NCBI RefSeq assembly: GCF_900199215.1
Contig: NZ_FZQA01000004.1
Location: forward strand, 62,001 to 126,000
DNA: 64,000 bases
Source: Amphiplicatus metriothermophilus
Lineage (GTDB): Bacteria; Pseudomonadota; Alphaproteobacteria; Caulobacterales; Parvularculaceae
Direction: 5' to 3'
Under the pieces are notes generated by a model. That model did not search any database. It worked only from the letters and a program-made list of their open reading frames with translations, and had not been told where the DNA came from. How positions within the stretch are numbered: position 1 is the first letter of the stretch; every line of letters starts with the position of its first letter. The translations under genes were made by a program, and so were the position numbers. Shown one piece after another: positions 16,705-26,138 of the stretch.

Positions 16705-18351
16705 GCTGCAGACCTGCGTTCCTGTCGCGAATCGTTGGCGGCCGCGCCGCCCGTCGCGCGCCGGCGCATGGCGCGTTCGAGACAGGCGGCGACGGCGTGA
16801 GGCGACACGGGCTTCGGCAAGAAATCGAAGAATCCGTTCAACGCGCAGCGCTGGCGCTCTTCGGTCGAGGCGCTGGCGCTGACGGCGATAATGACGGGGC
16901 GCGTCATCGGCGCGGGCGGCGAGGATTCTTCGCGTCGCTTCCACGCCGTCGAGGCGCGGCATCTGAAGGTCCATCAACACGACGTCGACGGGTTCGCGCA
17001 TGGCGAGATCAACCGCTTCCTGGCCGTCCTGGGCCAGGATCGGATCGTGTCCCATGCGCCGCAAATAGACTTCGAGGAGCTTGAGATTGGCGGGCACGTC
17101 GTCGGCGACGAGCACTTTCAGCCGTTCGGGCGCGGCCGCGCGCGCCCTAGGCTGCTCAAGCCGGCAGGGAATAGCCATGTCGATGGCTAACCTTCCGCAC
17201 GGCGCGCGGGACGCGACGAGCCGGCCGCCGAGCGCGGCGAGCAGGCGGCGCGCGACGCGCAGGCCGCTGGCTGGACGGGCCGGCTTTCGCACGCGCTCGC
17301 CCGCCGTTTTTTTTGCGAGCACGAAGGAAGTTCTCAGCTCGAGCAGCCCGCGCGCCGCGTCCGCGGCGATGTCGAGCCGGATGTCGTCTGCGCGCCCGAG
17401 CGCCGCGACGCTGGCGATCACATAGGACAGCGCGCGCCGCAGAATATCCGGATCCGTCGTCGCTTCAAGAAACGGCGCCGGCATGTCGACCGCGACCGTG
17501 GAGCCCCTTTCTTCGAGCGCGCCTTCCACCGTCTCCAGCGCTTCCTGGACGACCTCCGCCAGCGCGAACGGGCGCTCGGCGACGACGAGCCCCGCGCTGC
17601 GCATGTCCGCGCTCTCGATGAGCTGGCAGACATAGCCCAGCAACGCGCGGCCGGACGTCGCGAGCTGGTCGAGATAGCTGCGCTGCTCCGGCGACAGCGC
17701 CGTTTCGCGAAGCAGCCTTTGATAGCCGAGGATGCTGTTCAGGGGCGTGCGCATTTCGTGGCTCAGCGTAGAGACGAGGCGCCGGCGCGCTTCGAGCGCG
17801 TCCTCGGCCAGCGCGCGCGCCGCCGCCTCGCGCGTCCTCGCCGCCCTCAGCTTGAGTTCGGACGCGACGCATTCGGCGAGCGCGGCGAGCCGGCGGCGTT
17901 TGTCGGCGCTGAACGATCTTGGGACGCGATCGAGCACGCAGAGCGCGCCGAGCTTCGTGCCGTTTTCGTCGAGGATCGGCGCGCCCGCGTAAAATCGCAC
18001 GCCCGGCGCGCCGACGACGAGCGGATTATCGCGAAATCGCGCGTCTGCGCATGCGTCTTCAATGACGAATACGTCGGCTCCGCCAATCGTGTGAACGCAG
18101 AACGCGTGTTCGCGCGGGGTCTGCCGAAAGTCCGCGCCGACCGCCGCCTTGAACCATTGCCGATCGGCGTCGACGAAAGACACGAGCGCAATCGGCGCCC
18201 GGAAGATGTCGGCGGCGAGCGCCGCGATCCGATCGAACGCTTCTTCGGGCGGCGTGTCGAGGATGTCGAGCGCGCGCAGCGCGTCGAGGCGCGCGGCCTC
18301 GGCGAACGGCGCCGCAGCGCCGGCGCTGCGCGGCTGGCCCGGATTGCTCAT
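16701..18351 (-). CDS. GAF hybrid histidine kinase with frameshifted receiver and eroded ATPase domain
   Basis: GAF domain (about 20-170, opening with ALDILDTPPEEAFDRI), HisKA with intact SHEMRTPLNSI (His198), then a region in HATPase position that lacks the N-box Asn and the DxGxG and GxGLG boxes (only ASGLRVARRL is left). The receiver has VADD and the phospho-acceptor Asp461 in LMDLQMPRLDG. The frame then breaks at about 16908. The remainder (PVIIAVSAS, FDFLPKPVSP) continues in the next frame to a stop at 16701, so removing one base restores a 549-aa protein. The break is a sequencing error or a real mutation. Its start overlaps the PilZ gene stop (ATGA). Confidence 0.8.
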
Positions 18352-18944
18352 GCCGCGCCTCCCGCCTGCGCCGCCGCCGCGCGAACCGGTTGCGCGGGAT
18401 AAGCGAACTCGACGGCGAAGCCGTCATTGGAATGTCTGCAGACGACGCCCTTGAGCGCGCCGACGCGCACCTTCGCGCCGATTCGCGGCTTCACGGATGA
18501 TCGAATGAGGCAGCCGGTGCGGGACATGTCGACGATGGTGCAGTCGATGAGGGCGTCTTCGCCTACAACCTGCGCGCGCGTCTCCAGATTATATCGTATA
18601 CGGATCGATGAACGATTTTCGACGAGCCGCAGATACGGCGCGCCGCGCAGCGCGGCGCGGATGCGCGCGCCGATCGTATCGCGCTGCGCAGGCGAGAGCG
18701 TGAAAAGGACGGCCACGCCTTCATGAAAACATCTCGCCACCTTGCCTGTCAGGCGGCCGATATTGTCCGCGTAGATGACGATATCGTCTCCGTTTTCGGC
18801 GTCCATGTCGGCGAGCAGCGCAAGACCTTTTTCGGAAATGTCGAGCAGCCGGCCGCGGCCTTCGAGTTCGCCGCGCAGCAGGTATCGAACGTCTGCCGTG
18901 AGCGCGAAACGCGGCGCGGCGCGCCTTTCCTTGAACTGTTCCAT
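18348..18944 (-). CDS. tandem PilZ-domain c-di-GMP effector
   Basis: 198 aa with two PilZ-like repeats. The first has ERRAAPRF and LLDISEKGLAL, matching the RxxxR and DxSxxG c-di-GMP-binding motifs. The second (about 105-185) has RIRYNLETRAQ and IVDMSRTGCLI, so it also keeps D-x-S-x-x-G but has a weaker arginine motif. No membrane or catalytic domain is present, so it probably acts by protein-protein contact. It is coupled by a four-base overlap to the downstream hybrid kinase, placing c-di-GMP sensing and phosphorelay in one operon, near a GGDEF cyclase. Confidence 0.85.
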   Translation of the reverse strand: MEQFKERRAAPRFALTADVRYLLRGELEGRGRLLDISEKGLALLADMDAENGDDIVIYADNIGRLTGKVARCFHEGVAVLFTLSPAQRDTIGARIRAALRGAPYLRLVENRSSIRIRYNLETRAQVVGEDALIDCTIVDMSRTGCLIRSSVKPRIGAKVRVGALKGVVCRHSNDGFAVEFAYPAQPVRAAAAQAGGAA

Positions 18945-19029
18945 CGCCCTCTCCGACTTCTGCGAGCTAGCACCCGCAAAATAGTCGTCGGCGAGGCCGG
19001 GTCATATCCTCAAAGTTGGAAGGCTGACT

Positions 19030-20007
19030 TTAAGCGGTTGTTAACATTACAAGCCGGACAAGCTCGCTTTGCCGGCTGACGCCCGTCTTCAGAAAGACGT
19101 TCTTGAGATAGGTGCGCGCAGTGCTGACCGACACGCCCGCTTCGCTGGCGGCCTCCTCGACCGAAAGGCCGTCGGCGACGCCCCGAACGACCTTCGCCTC
19201 GCTCGGCAAAATGCTGAGCGCGGTTGCGATGGCTTCCTCGCTGGCGCGCGCGAGCTTGGGATCGCGCAGGACCAGGCTGAACGATCCGTCGGCGCCGTGC
19301 TCGCCGCAATGGTATCGGATCGACGCGGCCACATATCTTGCCGGCCCCGCCGCCGGAAATCGGTATACGGCGCCGTCCCCCTCAGTCTCGCCGGCAGACT
19401 GCAGAGCGCGCAGAAAATCGTGAAGCCGCCGGGTTTCGTTCGCTGTCGCGGCGCGCAGCGCGCCGTCCCACGCCATTTCGAAGACGCCGCTATCGCGAAG
19501 AATCTCCTGAGCGGGTTCGTTCGCGAAGACGACGCGAAAATCCGGGCTCAAGAAGATCACGCCGGCGCGCAGGCGTTGAATGGCCGAATGGGACAGCATG
19601 GATATCCGCCGCAGTCGACGCAGATTGAGCTCAGCGACGGCGGCGTCGAGCGTGAGCTGCAGCAATTGCCCGTCGACCGGTTTGAGGAGGAATCGGAACG
19701 CTTCGATTTCGTTAACCGCAGCCAGCGCCGCCTCGAGATCGGCGTCGCCTGACAAGAGAATGTATATGGAATCGGGTTCGGCGGCGCTCATTTGCGCAAT
19801 CAGTTCAATGCCGTTCGGCTCGTCCATTCTGAGGTCGGAGATGACGATGTCGGCGGGGCGTTCGAGATGGCTGGCGAGGGCCTGGCGCGGCGAGTCGAGG
19901 CACCGCGCGAAGAAGTCGCCCCTGACCTGCGTCAGCGCCCTGCGCAATTGTTCGAGGCTGAAGGGATCGTCGTCCACGCACAGGATACGGATCGGATTCG
20001 CGCCCAT
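19030..20007 (-). CDS. response regulator with receiver, PAS-like middle and LuxR-type HTH
   Basis: 325 aa from ATG 20007 (a TTG at 20034 would add nine residues). The receiver has CVDDDPFS, ISDLRM (phospho-acceptor Asp), ILLSGD and LLKPVDG, all key positions present. The middle region (about 135-240, GVIFLSPDFRVVFANEPAQEIL) is PAS-like. The C-terminal HTH (about 265-325) has LPSEAKVVRGVADGLSVEEAA and VSVSTARTYLKNVFLKTGV, the LuxR/GerE pattern. It is a likely transcriptional output for the neighbouring hybrid kinases, but partner choice is inference. Confidence 0.87.
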   Translation of the reverse strand: MGANPIRILCVDDDPFSLEQLRRALTQVRGDFFARCLDSPRQALASHLERPADIVISDLRMDEPNGIELIAQMSAAEPDSIYILLSGDADLEAALAAVNEIEAFRFLLKPVDGQLLQLTLDAAVAELNLRRLRRISMLSHSAIQRLRAGVIFLSPDFRVVFANEPAQEILRDSGVFEMAWDGALRAATANETRRLHDFLRALQSAGETEGDGAVYRFPAAGPARYVAASIRYHCGEHGADGSFSLVLRDPKLARASEEAIATALSILPSEAKVVRGVADGLSVEEAASEAGVSVSTARTYLKNVFLKTGVSRQSELVRLVMLTTA

Positions 20008-20280
20008 TGCGGTTCGTCCCGGACAGTTCCGCAAAAGGCTGGGGAGCGTCGGTTAAGAATTCGATAACGATCTTGCGGTCCTCGGTAATTCGCGCGCCCC
20101 GCCTTGGCGCCGTCTCCGTCGGCGGCGAGGAAGGCCGGCGGACCCATCGACGCCTTCGGCGGCGCAATCATAATCGCACGCGATCGACGGCATAATCGGC
20201 AGGCGCGCCGAATTTCTTCTCGCAGAACCGCGGCCGTCGCAGACAAGGCCGCCGATGCCGCTGCCGGACGAGAGCCTCCG

Positions 20281-20310
20281 AAAAAAACGGCGAAGGAACA
20301 GGCCTCCGTT
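20281..20310 (-). terminator. rho-independent terminator of the M28-like gene operon
   Basis: On the minus strand AACGG-AGG pairs with CCT...CCGTT and is followed by seven T residues. It begins eight bases after the stop codon at 20318, the expected position for the end of the long minus-strand operon. The 20008-20317 gap otherwise holds only the upstream region of the response regulator. Confidence 0.6.
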
Positions 20311-20317
20311 GAGCGAT

Positions 20318-21796
20318 TCAGCGCCGAAGCGCGGCGGCCGGCGCGCCGTCGAGCTTGTGGAGCATTCGCGCGAACATTCGGATTTCCTGGTGCAGCCGGT
20401 GCTTGTCGACCTTGTCGATATGGCCGTGCGGCGCTTCGGCGAGAAGATACTCTGGAAGCGGAATATATCCAAAGGCGGGCGCGCCGGCCAGATGAAGCTG
20501 GCGCGCTTCGCCGAAGAACCGTTCGACATGATTGGGCTTGACGGCGACCACGGGCTCGAACGCCTCCTCGCGCGCGCTTTCGAGAAAAAGCGCGCTTAGC
20601 GCGCCGCGCGCCGATATGGCCAGTCCGATCTCGACGTCGGCTGGCGCGGCATGCTTCACGTCGTCAGAGGATTCCCACGCTAGCGCGCCGAGATGCTCGA
20701 TGGTCAGCGCTGCGACCGTCCGTTCTATCAGGTCAGGATGCGCTTTGACGAATCCGCCTATCGACGGCACGTAAGGCCGCGCGAAATGGCCGGTGGTCAG
20801 CACGAACAACACCGACCGCTTCATCATTCCCGGCGGCGACTGATTCAGATATCGCGCCAGAGCCAGAAGCGCCAGCCCGCCGTTTTCCTCCACCGCATTC
20901 GGTCCGTCCGTATGCGTATTGACAATGATGATCTCATCCGTCTCGCCTTCGGCGAGCGCGTAGAGGGTGTCCGTCGGCGTATTCTCGTGAAGCGCGCCTT
21001 CGAGAGTCAAACGCGCCCGTCCGCCCGCAGCGCACGACGCGCGCAAACGCTCCCCGGCCGTTGGGCCGATCCAAAGCGCGGGAATTCCCTGAAAGGGACG
21101 CGAAAAGGGTACGTACTGCCCGGCGGCGCGCTCGTCCGACACATCCGTCCAGCCCAGCACCACGCCTGCGGCGCCTGCCTCGGCGAAAGGACGAAGGTCG
21201 GGAGCGGAGAGCGTCTGAGCGGCCGCCGATTTCGACCGGTCCGGCAGTCCTGCGGCGCCCGGCAACGCGCCGACCTCAGCGTACCATCGCGCGAAATCCA
21301 GCGACGGCGTCGGGCTTTCGAGATAGACGATCTTGCCGGCGACATCGGATGGGACGCTCAGATCGGGCGCGCGCCCGCCGTAGACGAGATCGCCCTCAAC
21401 GCCGCCTGGCGGGGTCAGACCCGAATACGGATAATAGGACGCGACGGGCGTCTCGACCATGCCTCCGCCTGATCCGTCGGAAACCGCAAGCGCCCAGCGA
21501 CGCGCCTCCCATCGCGTGAAGCGGAAACCGTCGCGTCGGACGGTAAGTCCCGTCTCTTCCAGCGAACGCGCCAAAAACTCGACAAAGGTCGCGTGCGCCT
21601 CGCCGCCGGTGTATCGCGGGCCGAGGCTGTTCATCCAGAGCTGCCAGTCCCACACATCCTCCGCCGACGGAAGCCGGCTCGCGTCGAATCCGGACGAGCG
21701 AGCCGGCGGCGCGCATGCCGGCGCGACTGAAAGCGCCCATGCCCCTGCGGCGAGGCGGTTCAGAAAATCTCGCCGGGTTTCGTCCGCTTCCGCCAT
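20318..21796 (-). CDS. exported M28-like peptidase with atypical metal site
   Basis: 492 aa. ATG 21796 is chosen because GGAGGAG lies just upstream; the open frame to 21832 has no such site. The N-terminus has a twin-arginine signal (TRRDFLNRLAAGAWALSVAPAC), perhaps a lipoprotein. A protease-associated-like insert (about 130-260) precedes an M28-like core. The first ligands are present (NTHTDGPN), but the bridging Asp is replaced in NAVEENGG, the catalytic Glu-Glu is replaced by Gly-His (TTGHFARPY), and a later Asp is Glu (TIEHLGA). It is last in the operon after the TonB receptor. Peptidase activity is therefore uncertain; another hydrolase role is possible. Confidence 0.65.
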   Translation of the reverse strand: MAEADETRRDFLNRLAAGAWALSVAPACAPPARSSGFDASRLPSAEDVWDWQLWMNSLGPRYTGGEAHATFVEFLARSLEETGLTVRRDGFRFTRWEARRWALAVSDGSGGGMVETPVASYYPYSGLTPPGGVEGDLVYGGRAPDLSVPSDVAGKIVYLESPTPSLDFARWYAEVGALPGAAGLPDRSKSAAAQTLSAPDLRPFAEAGAAGVVLGWTDVSDERAAGQYVPFSRPFQGIPALWIGPTAGERLRASCAAGGRARLTLEGALHENTPTDTLYALAEGETDEIIIVNTHTDGPNAVEENGGLALLALARYLNQSPPGMMKRSVLFVLTTGHFARPYVPSIGGFVKAHPDLIERTVAALTIEHLGALAWESSDDVKHAAPADVEIGLAISARGALSALFLESAREEAFEPVVAVKPNHVERFFGEARQLHLAGAPAFGYIPLPEYLLAEAPHGHIDKVDKHRLHQEIRMFARMLHKLDGAPAAALRR

Positions 21797-21838
21797 TCGT
21801 TCTCCTCCGCGCCGCGCCGTCGAAATCTGCACAGCATC

Positions 21839-24352
21839 TCAGAACGCATAGCGAAGACCAGCGCCGAAGGTGCGCGGCGCGCCGTAGAAATTGCCTTCCA
21901 TGCCGACAAGGCTCCTGACTGCAGTCACATACTCCTCGTCGAGCACGTTCTTGGCGAAAAGATAGACCGACAAACCGCCTTCAGTTTGCGTCAGTTCGAG
22001 ACGGCCGTTTAGCAAAGCGTAAGAGTCGGATTTGAGGTTCGGCGAGTTCTCGATGTCTCGAAACACGCTGTCCGCATAGGTCGCCCAAACAGTCGTATTA
22101 AGGGTCCACGCCGCGCCCAATGGAAGACTATGCGCGACGGCGCCGGTGACGGAGGCTTCCGGCGTGCCGGGAAGCTCATTGCCGATTCGCGCCGCCGTTT
22201 CGGCCGGGTCGGCGCTGACCCATTTCGTAACCTTGGAGTCGAGAAACGTCGCGCTGACCGAGAACCGCAATGTATCGACCGGCCGCCAGTCAGCCTGCAC
22301 GTCGCCGCCGAAGATCCGGGAGCTCGCTGCATTCTGAATGATCGCTTCGTTGAAACCGGCGCCGAGATCGACGAGCGCGAGAACCTGCTTGTCCGTATAG
22401 TCATAGTAAAAAAACGAAGCTGCCAAAGAAAAGGCGCCGCCCGATAGCGCCGTCTTCACGCCTGTTTCATAAGCCCATAACTTCTCGGGGCCGAACGGGG
22501 TAAGCGAGGACTCGTCCGTAATGCCGGAACCGTCGAAGCCGCCGCTTTTGAAGCCCCTGCCGACGGAAGCGTAGACCAGCGTATCATCGACCGGCTTCCA
22601 GTTCACTGTCGCGTTTCCGGAAAGGTCTTCGTCGTCGTAAGTCGGCTCGAGGAAAATTCCCCCGCCCGCCAGATTGGGAAATGCTACGGTGATTAGCGAA
22701 GTTCCAAAAGGATCGATATCGAACGATCCGCCTGCATATTCCTTACGCTCATTGGTGTAACGCAGCGATCCGGAAACGCTCCATTTCGGCGCTAATTCGA
22801 ATTCCGCCTGGCCGAACGCCGCATAGGCCCGATCATCCTGATCGAACGCCGTTCCCAGCGTGCCGAGAAGGAAGTCATAGCTGATCATCTCGCGGCGGTA
22901 GTCGATATCATCCATTGAGTAGGACGCGCCGAGGAGCCAGTAGAGACGGTCCGCATTGTAAGAGAGTCTGAGCTCTTGCGAGAATGTGCTGACTTTTTCG
23001 TCGAAAGTCGGTTCTGCTATCCGCGTCGGAACGAAATCGCCGATCGCGTACAGGCGATCAAGCTCAGTATAGCCGGTTACGGAAACCAGTTCATAGCGAT
23101 CGCCGAGCGCGACTCTCGCCTGCAGAACGGCGCCATACTGTTCGGCGTCGGCGAACAGATGGGCGTCGTCGTAATCGACGAACGGCTCATCCGAGGGCGG
23201 CGCGAACACGCCGAGTCTGTCGCCGTTGGTGTTGGTCGAGCCGATATATTCGGATTCATCCTTTCCATAATGGCCGATCAGCAAGAACTCGACGCCGTCG
23301 CCGGGCGTCCATGAAAGCGACGCGCGAATGGCGGCGATGTCCTTGTCGCCGAATCCCTCTTCCGCAGGAACGGATGCGACGCCCGGAATGACGCCCGGGA
23401 CGCGCGTGAAGCCGGCGGTCGTTCCTTCCGTCCCCGCTCTGTCTATGTACCCGCCGCCCTTCTGGAGCAGTCCGGCGATGCGGAAACGCAACTGATCGTT
23501 GAGCGGCCCGCTGATCGCCGCCCGAGCATCGACTGCGTCGTAGTTTCCGTAGGAAACATCCGCATAGCCTTCGAATTCATCAGTCGGTCGAGCGGAAATG
23601 AAGTTCGCCGCGCCTGCGGTCGAGTTTCGCCCGTAAAGGCCGATCTGCGGCCCTTTGAGCACTTCGATGCGTTCAAGATCGAAGACGGGAAATGTCAGCA
23701 GCACGCTCGACGGCAAATAGAGATCGTCGGCGTAAATGGCCACGGAAGGATTGTTGTTGAGCCAGGGGTTCGTCGTCCCGACGCCGCGCAACGTTATGGT
23801 CGGGTTGTTTGAACCATTGCCGAGCACGACATCGAGAGAAGGCGTGGCGTCGGCGATGTCGTACAGATCGCCGATGCGCTTTTCTTCTATCTCGCCGGCC
23901 TGAAACACAGCCATGGAAATGCCCACGTCCGTAATCTGCTGCTCGCGCCGCTGGGCGGTGACGACGATGCGGTCTTCGCCGCGCCAGGCGGCATCTGTCC
24001 CGGAGGTCGCCGCCGCTTCGATCAGGAAGGTGTCGTCGTCTGACTTGCGGAAGACGAGCGTATCGTCCGGCAGCAGGGCCGCGAGCGCGTCTTCCGGCGA
24101 ATAGACGCCGCGCACGGCTCGCGACGTCTTCGCCCGGGTCACGTCGGGCGAAAATAGAACGTCCTTGCCGCTCTGAATCGCAAACTGATTGAGCGCCGCC
24201 CCAAGCGGTTGGGCCGGAATGTCGAACGATGCGGCCTCGGTTCGCGCCGATCGCGGCTGCGCGTCCGCGCCGCCGGCCGCGCCCCAGCACGCGCTGGCTA
24301 TCGCAAGCGCGGCGATTCCATTCCTGAGCATATTCGCTGCCTTGCCCTGCAT
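21839..24352 (-). CDS. TonB-dependent receptor with N-terminal STN signalling domain
   Basis: 837 aa. A signal peptide (about 1-32) is followed by an STN/secretin-type domain (about 42-112, FDIPAQPLGAALNQFAIQSGK), a TonB-box-like RIVVTAQRR, plug (about 135-245, GPQIGLYGRNSTAGAANF) and a long beta barrel ending in the aromatic RYAF. The STN domain normally signals to a FecR anti-sigma factor when ligand binds, and fecR and fecI homologues lie immediately upstream on the same strand. SD GAGGGG precedes the ATG. Ligand unknown; the peptidase neighbours suggest a peptide-derived substrate rather than a siderophore, but that is inference. Confidence 0.92.
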   Translation of the reverse strand: MQGKAANMLRNGIAALAIASACWGAAGGADAQPRSARTEAASFDIPAQPLGAALNQFAIQSGKDVLFSPDVTRAKTSRAVRGVYSPEDALAALLPDDTLVFRKSDDDTFLIEAAATSGTDAAWRGEDRIVVTAQRREQQITDVGISMAVFQAGEIEEKRIGDLYDIADATPSLDVVLGNGSNNPTITLRGVGTTNPWLNNNPSVAIYADDLYLPSSVLLTFPVFDLERIEVLKGPQIGLYGRNSTAGAANFISARPTDEFEGYADVSYGNYDAVDARAAISGPLNDQLRFRIAGLLQKGGGYIDRAGTEGTTAGFTRVPGVIPGVASVPAEEGFGDKDIAAIRASLSWTPGDGVEFLLIGHYGKDESEYIGSTNTNGDRLGVFAPPSDEPFVDYDDAHLFADAEQYGAVLQARVALGDRYELVSVTGYTELDRLYAIGDFVPTRIAEPTFDEKVSTFSQELRLSYNADRLYWLLGASYSMDDIDYRREMISYDFLLGTLGTAFDQDDRAYAAFGQAEFELAPKWSVSGSLRYTNERKEYAGGSFDIDPFGTSLITVAFPNLAGGGIFLEPTYDDEDLSGNATVNWKPVDDTLVYASVGRGFKSGGFDGSGITDESSLTPFGPEKLWAYETGVKTALSGGAFSLAASFFYYDYTDKQVLALVDLGAGFNEAIIQNAASSRIFGGDVQADWRPVDTLRFSVSATFLDSKVTKWVSADPAETAARIGNELPGTPEASVTGAVAHSLPLGAAWTLNTTVWATYADSVFRDIENSPNLKSDSYALLNGRLELTQTEGGLSVYLFAKNVLDEEYVTAVRSLVGMEGNFYGAPRTFGAGLRYAF

Positions 24353-24442
24353 TTTTCGCCCCTCTGCGTCATGGCCTCACAAGGCAAGACGCAGGCGCGC
24401 GGCGTCTCCTCACCACGCAGCTGATTTTTTGCGGCGGCGCGG

Positions 24443-25486
24443 CTATCGTGCGGTTTCGATCTTGCGAATCGTGACGGCGCTATCGGTCTGTTCTGCGATC
24501 TCGATCGGAAAATAGGTCGTGAGGGCGGCGGCGAAGGCGTCCGGCTCGCCGATCCGGAACACGCCGCTTATCCGAAACGAATCCAAACCTTCCCCTTGAA
24601 GCACGAGCTTCTTGCTACTGTATCTGTTGACCTCGGCGATTGCGGCCTCGAGCGGCTCTTCGTCGAAAATCAGCCGTCCATGACGCCACGCTGTAACGAT
24701 ATTGACATTGACTTGGCGTATGATCGGCTCGTCGTAGGGGGAGGAGACGAATTGCTCCCCGGGCTGCAGATACACACGTGCGGCGCCTTCCGATGCGGCG
24801 GCGCTTTCTACGGAAAGACGCCCTTCCAGGAGCGTGATCCGGGACGTATCGCCATCGGCGCGCACGTCGAATTGCGTGCCGACGACCGTGATTTTTCGGT
24901 CTCCGACGAATACGACGAACGGCCGGTCGGGATCGGCATTTACGTCGAACGCCGCCTGTCCTGCGTCGAGAACGACGCGACGCTCGTCCCCTGAAGCCGC
25001 CCATCGCAACCTTGTCTCGGTGTTCAGCACAATGCGGGACCCGTCAGGCAGGACCGCCGCGCGCTGCTCGCCCAGCTTCGTTGCGTAGACCGTCTCTTCC
25101 TGGCGATCATCGGATTGGGCGAGACGATCGGCGTCTTCGGCGAAGAACCCGCGCGTCGCCACGCCGACGGCGACGACCAGGAGAAGGAGCGAGGCGGCAA
25201 CGAGCGCGCGCCCCGGCGCGGCGAGGCGCGATCCGCCCCTGCTCGCTGCTTCCCGCGCGGCCCGCCGAAACGGCTCCAATGCGCCGTAGCGCGTCAGTCC
25301 TTCCGCCTGGGCAAGGGCGCGCTCGGCGCGCCGATACGCCGCCGCATGCGCCGGGTCTTCATCGAGCCAGGCCTGAAACCGCGCTTCGTCGGCGGGCGTC
25401 CACCCGTCCGACAATCTCCGCGCGCGCCAAAAGGCGGCCGCCTTTTCCGGGGCGCGCGGCGAACGGACGAAAGGCGCAGCGCTCAC
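24443..25486 (-). CDS. FecR-family anti-sigma factor
   Basis: 347 aa. The N-terminal cytoplasmic part (about 15-60) has the FecR N-terminal pattern FWRARRLSDGWTPADEARFQAWL. One membrane helix (about 93-112) leads to a periplasmic FecR domain (LPDGSRIVLNTETRLRW, VVGTQFDVRADG) and an STN-like C-terminus (about 265-345). It should hold the sigma factor until the receptor's STN domain signals. Start is GTG 25486, overlapping the sigma stop by four bases (GTGA). Confidence 0.92.
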   Translation of the reverse strand: MSAAPFVRSPRAPEKAAAFWRARRLSDGWTPADEARFQAWLDEDPAHAAAYRRAERALAQAEGLTRYGALEPFRRAAREAASRGGSRLAAPGRALVAASLLLLVVAVGVATRGFFAEDADRLAQSDDRQEETVYATKLGEQRAAVLPDGSRIVLNTETRLRWAASGDERRVVLDAGQAAFDVNADPDRPFVVFVGDRKITVVGTQFDVRADGDTSRITLLEGRLSVESAAASEGAARVYLQPGEQFVSSPYDEPIIRQVNVNIVTAWRHGRLIFDEEPLEAAIAEVNRYSSKKLVLQGEGLDSFRISGVFRIGEPDAFAAALTTYFPIEIAEQTDSAVTIRKIETAR

Positions 25487-26007
25487 GAGTCCTGCTCCAT
25501 TCGCCGCATGAGATGCGCGATCGCCTTCATCATGTGCTTTTCCACAGCGCTCGTTGAAATTTCGAGCGCAAGCGCGATCTGCGAATAGCTCATGCCTTCG
25601 AATCTGTTGAGAATAAAGATCGTCCTTGTCCGCTCCGGCAATATCGCCAGCGCTTTGGCGACGCGCCGTGCGTCGTCCTTACCTATCAAGACGCGCTCGG
25701 CGGAAGGCTCCTCACTTGCATGATCGAACTCGACCAACTGATCATGATCGGCTTCGCGGCGGACCCGTCCGCGGCGGCGATGGTCGATCAGAACGTTGGA
25801 GGCCGTGCGGAAGACGTAGTTTTCCGCTTCTGCGATGTTCTGAAGGTTCGCCCTGCGCAGCAGGCGTAGGAAAACCTCCTGGACGAGATCGTCGACGGAA
25901 TTGTCGAGTGTTCGTCCCTTTCTCGAGAAAAATCGTCGCAAAGGCTCGGCGTATCTGCGCGCGAGCCCGTCGAGCGCCTTTCGATCGTCGCCGCCCTTGG
26001 CCGTCAT
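25483..26007 (-). CDS. FecI-type ECF sigma factor
   Basis: 174 aa from ATG 26007; the open frame reaches 26238 but the extra 77 residues are Arg/Ala-rich and overlap the permease gene. Region 2 includes RKALDGLARRYAEPLRRFF and DDLVQEVFLRLLRR, and region 4 has LPERTRTIFILNRFEGMSYSQIA and ISTSAVEKHMMKAIAHL. It is coupled to fecR and to the receptor gene, the standard cell-surface signalling cassette. Targets are likely the receptor operon. Confidence 0.9.
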   Translation of the reverse strand: MTAKGGDDRKALDGLARRYAEPLRRFFSRKGRTLDNSVDDLVQEVFLRLLRRANLQNIAEAENYVFRTASNVLIDHRRRGRVRREADHDQLVEFDHASEEPSAERVLIGKDDARRVAKALAILPERTRTIFILNRFEGMSYSQIALALEISTSAVEKHMMKAIAHLMRRMEQDS

Positions 26008-26138
26008 TGCGCCGCGCTTTCCGAAAGCCTCCCTCGCCCCGGCGCCGAACGCGCTGGGGCTGCGCCGATTAGACGCCGTCGCGACGCGCCGTTCAAGACG
26101 GGGCGAACGCATGGCGTTTTCCATCCCGCCGTCGGAGC

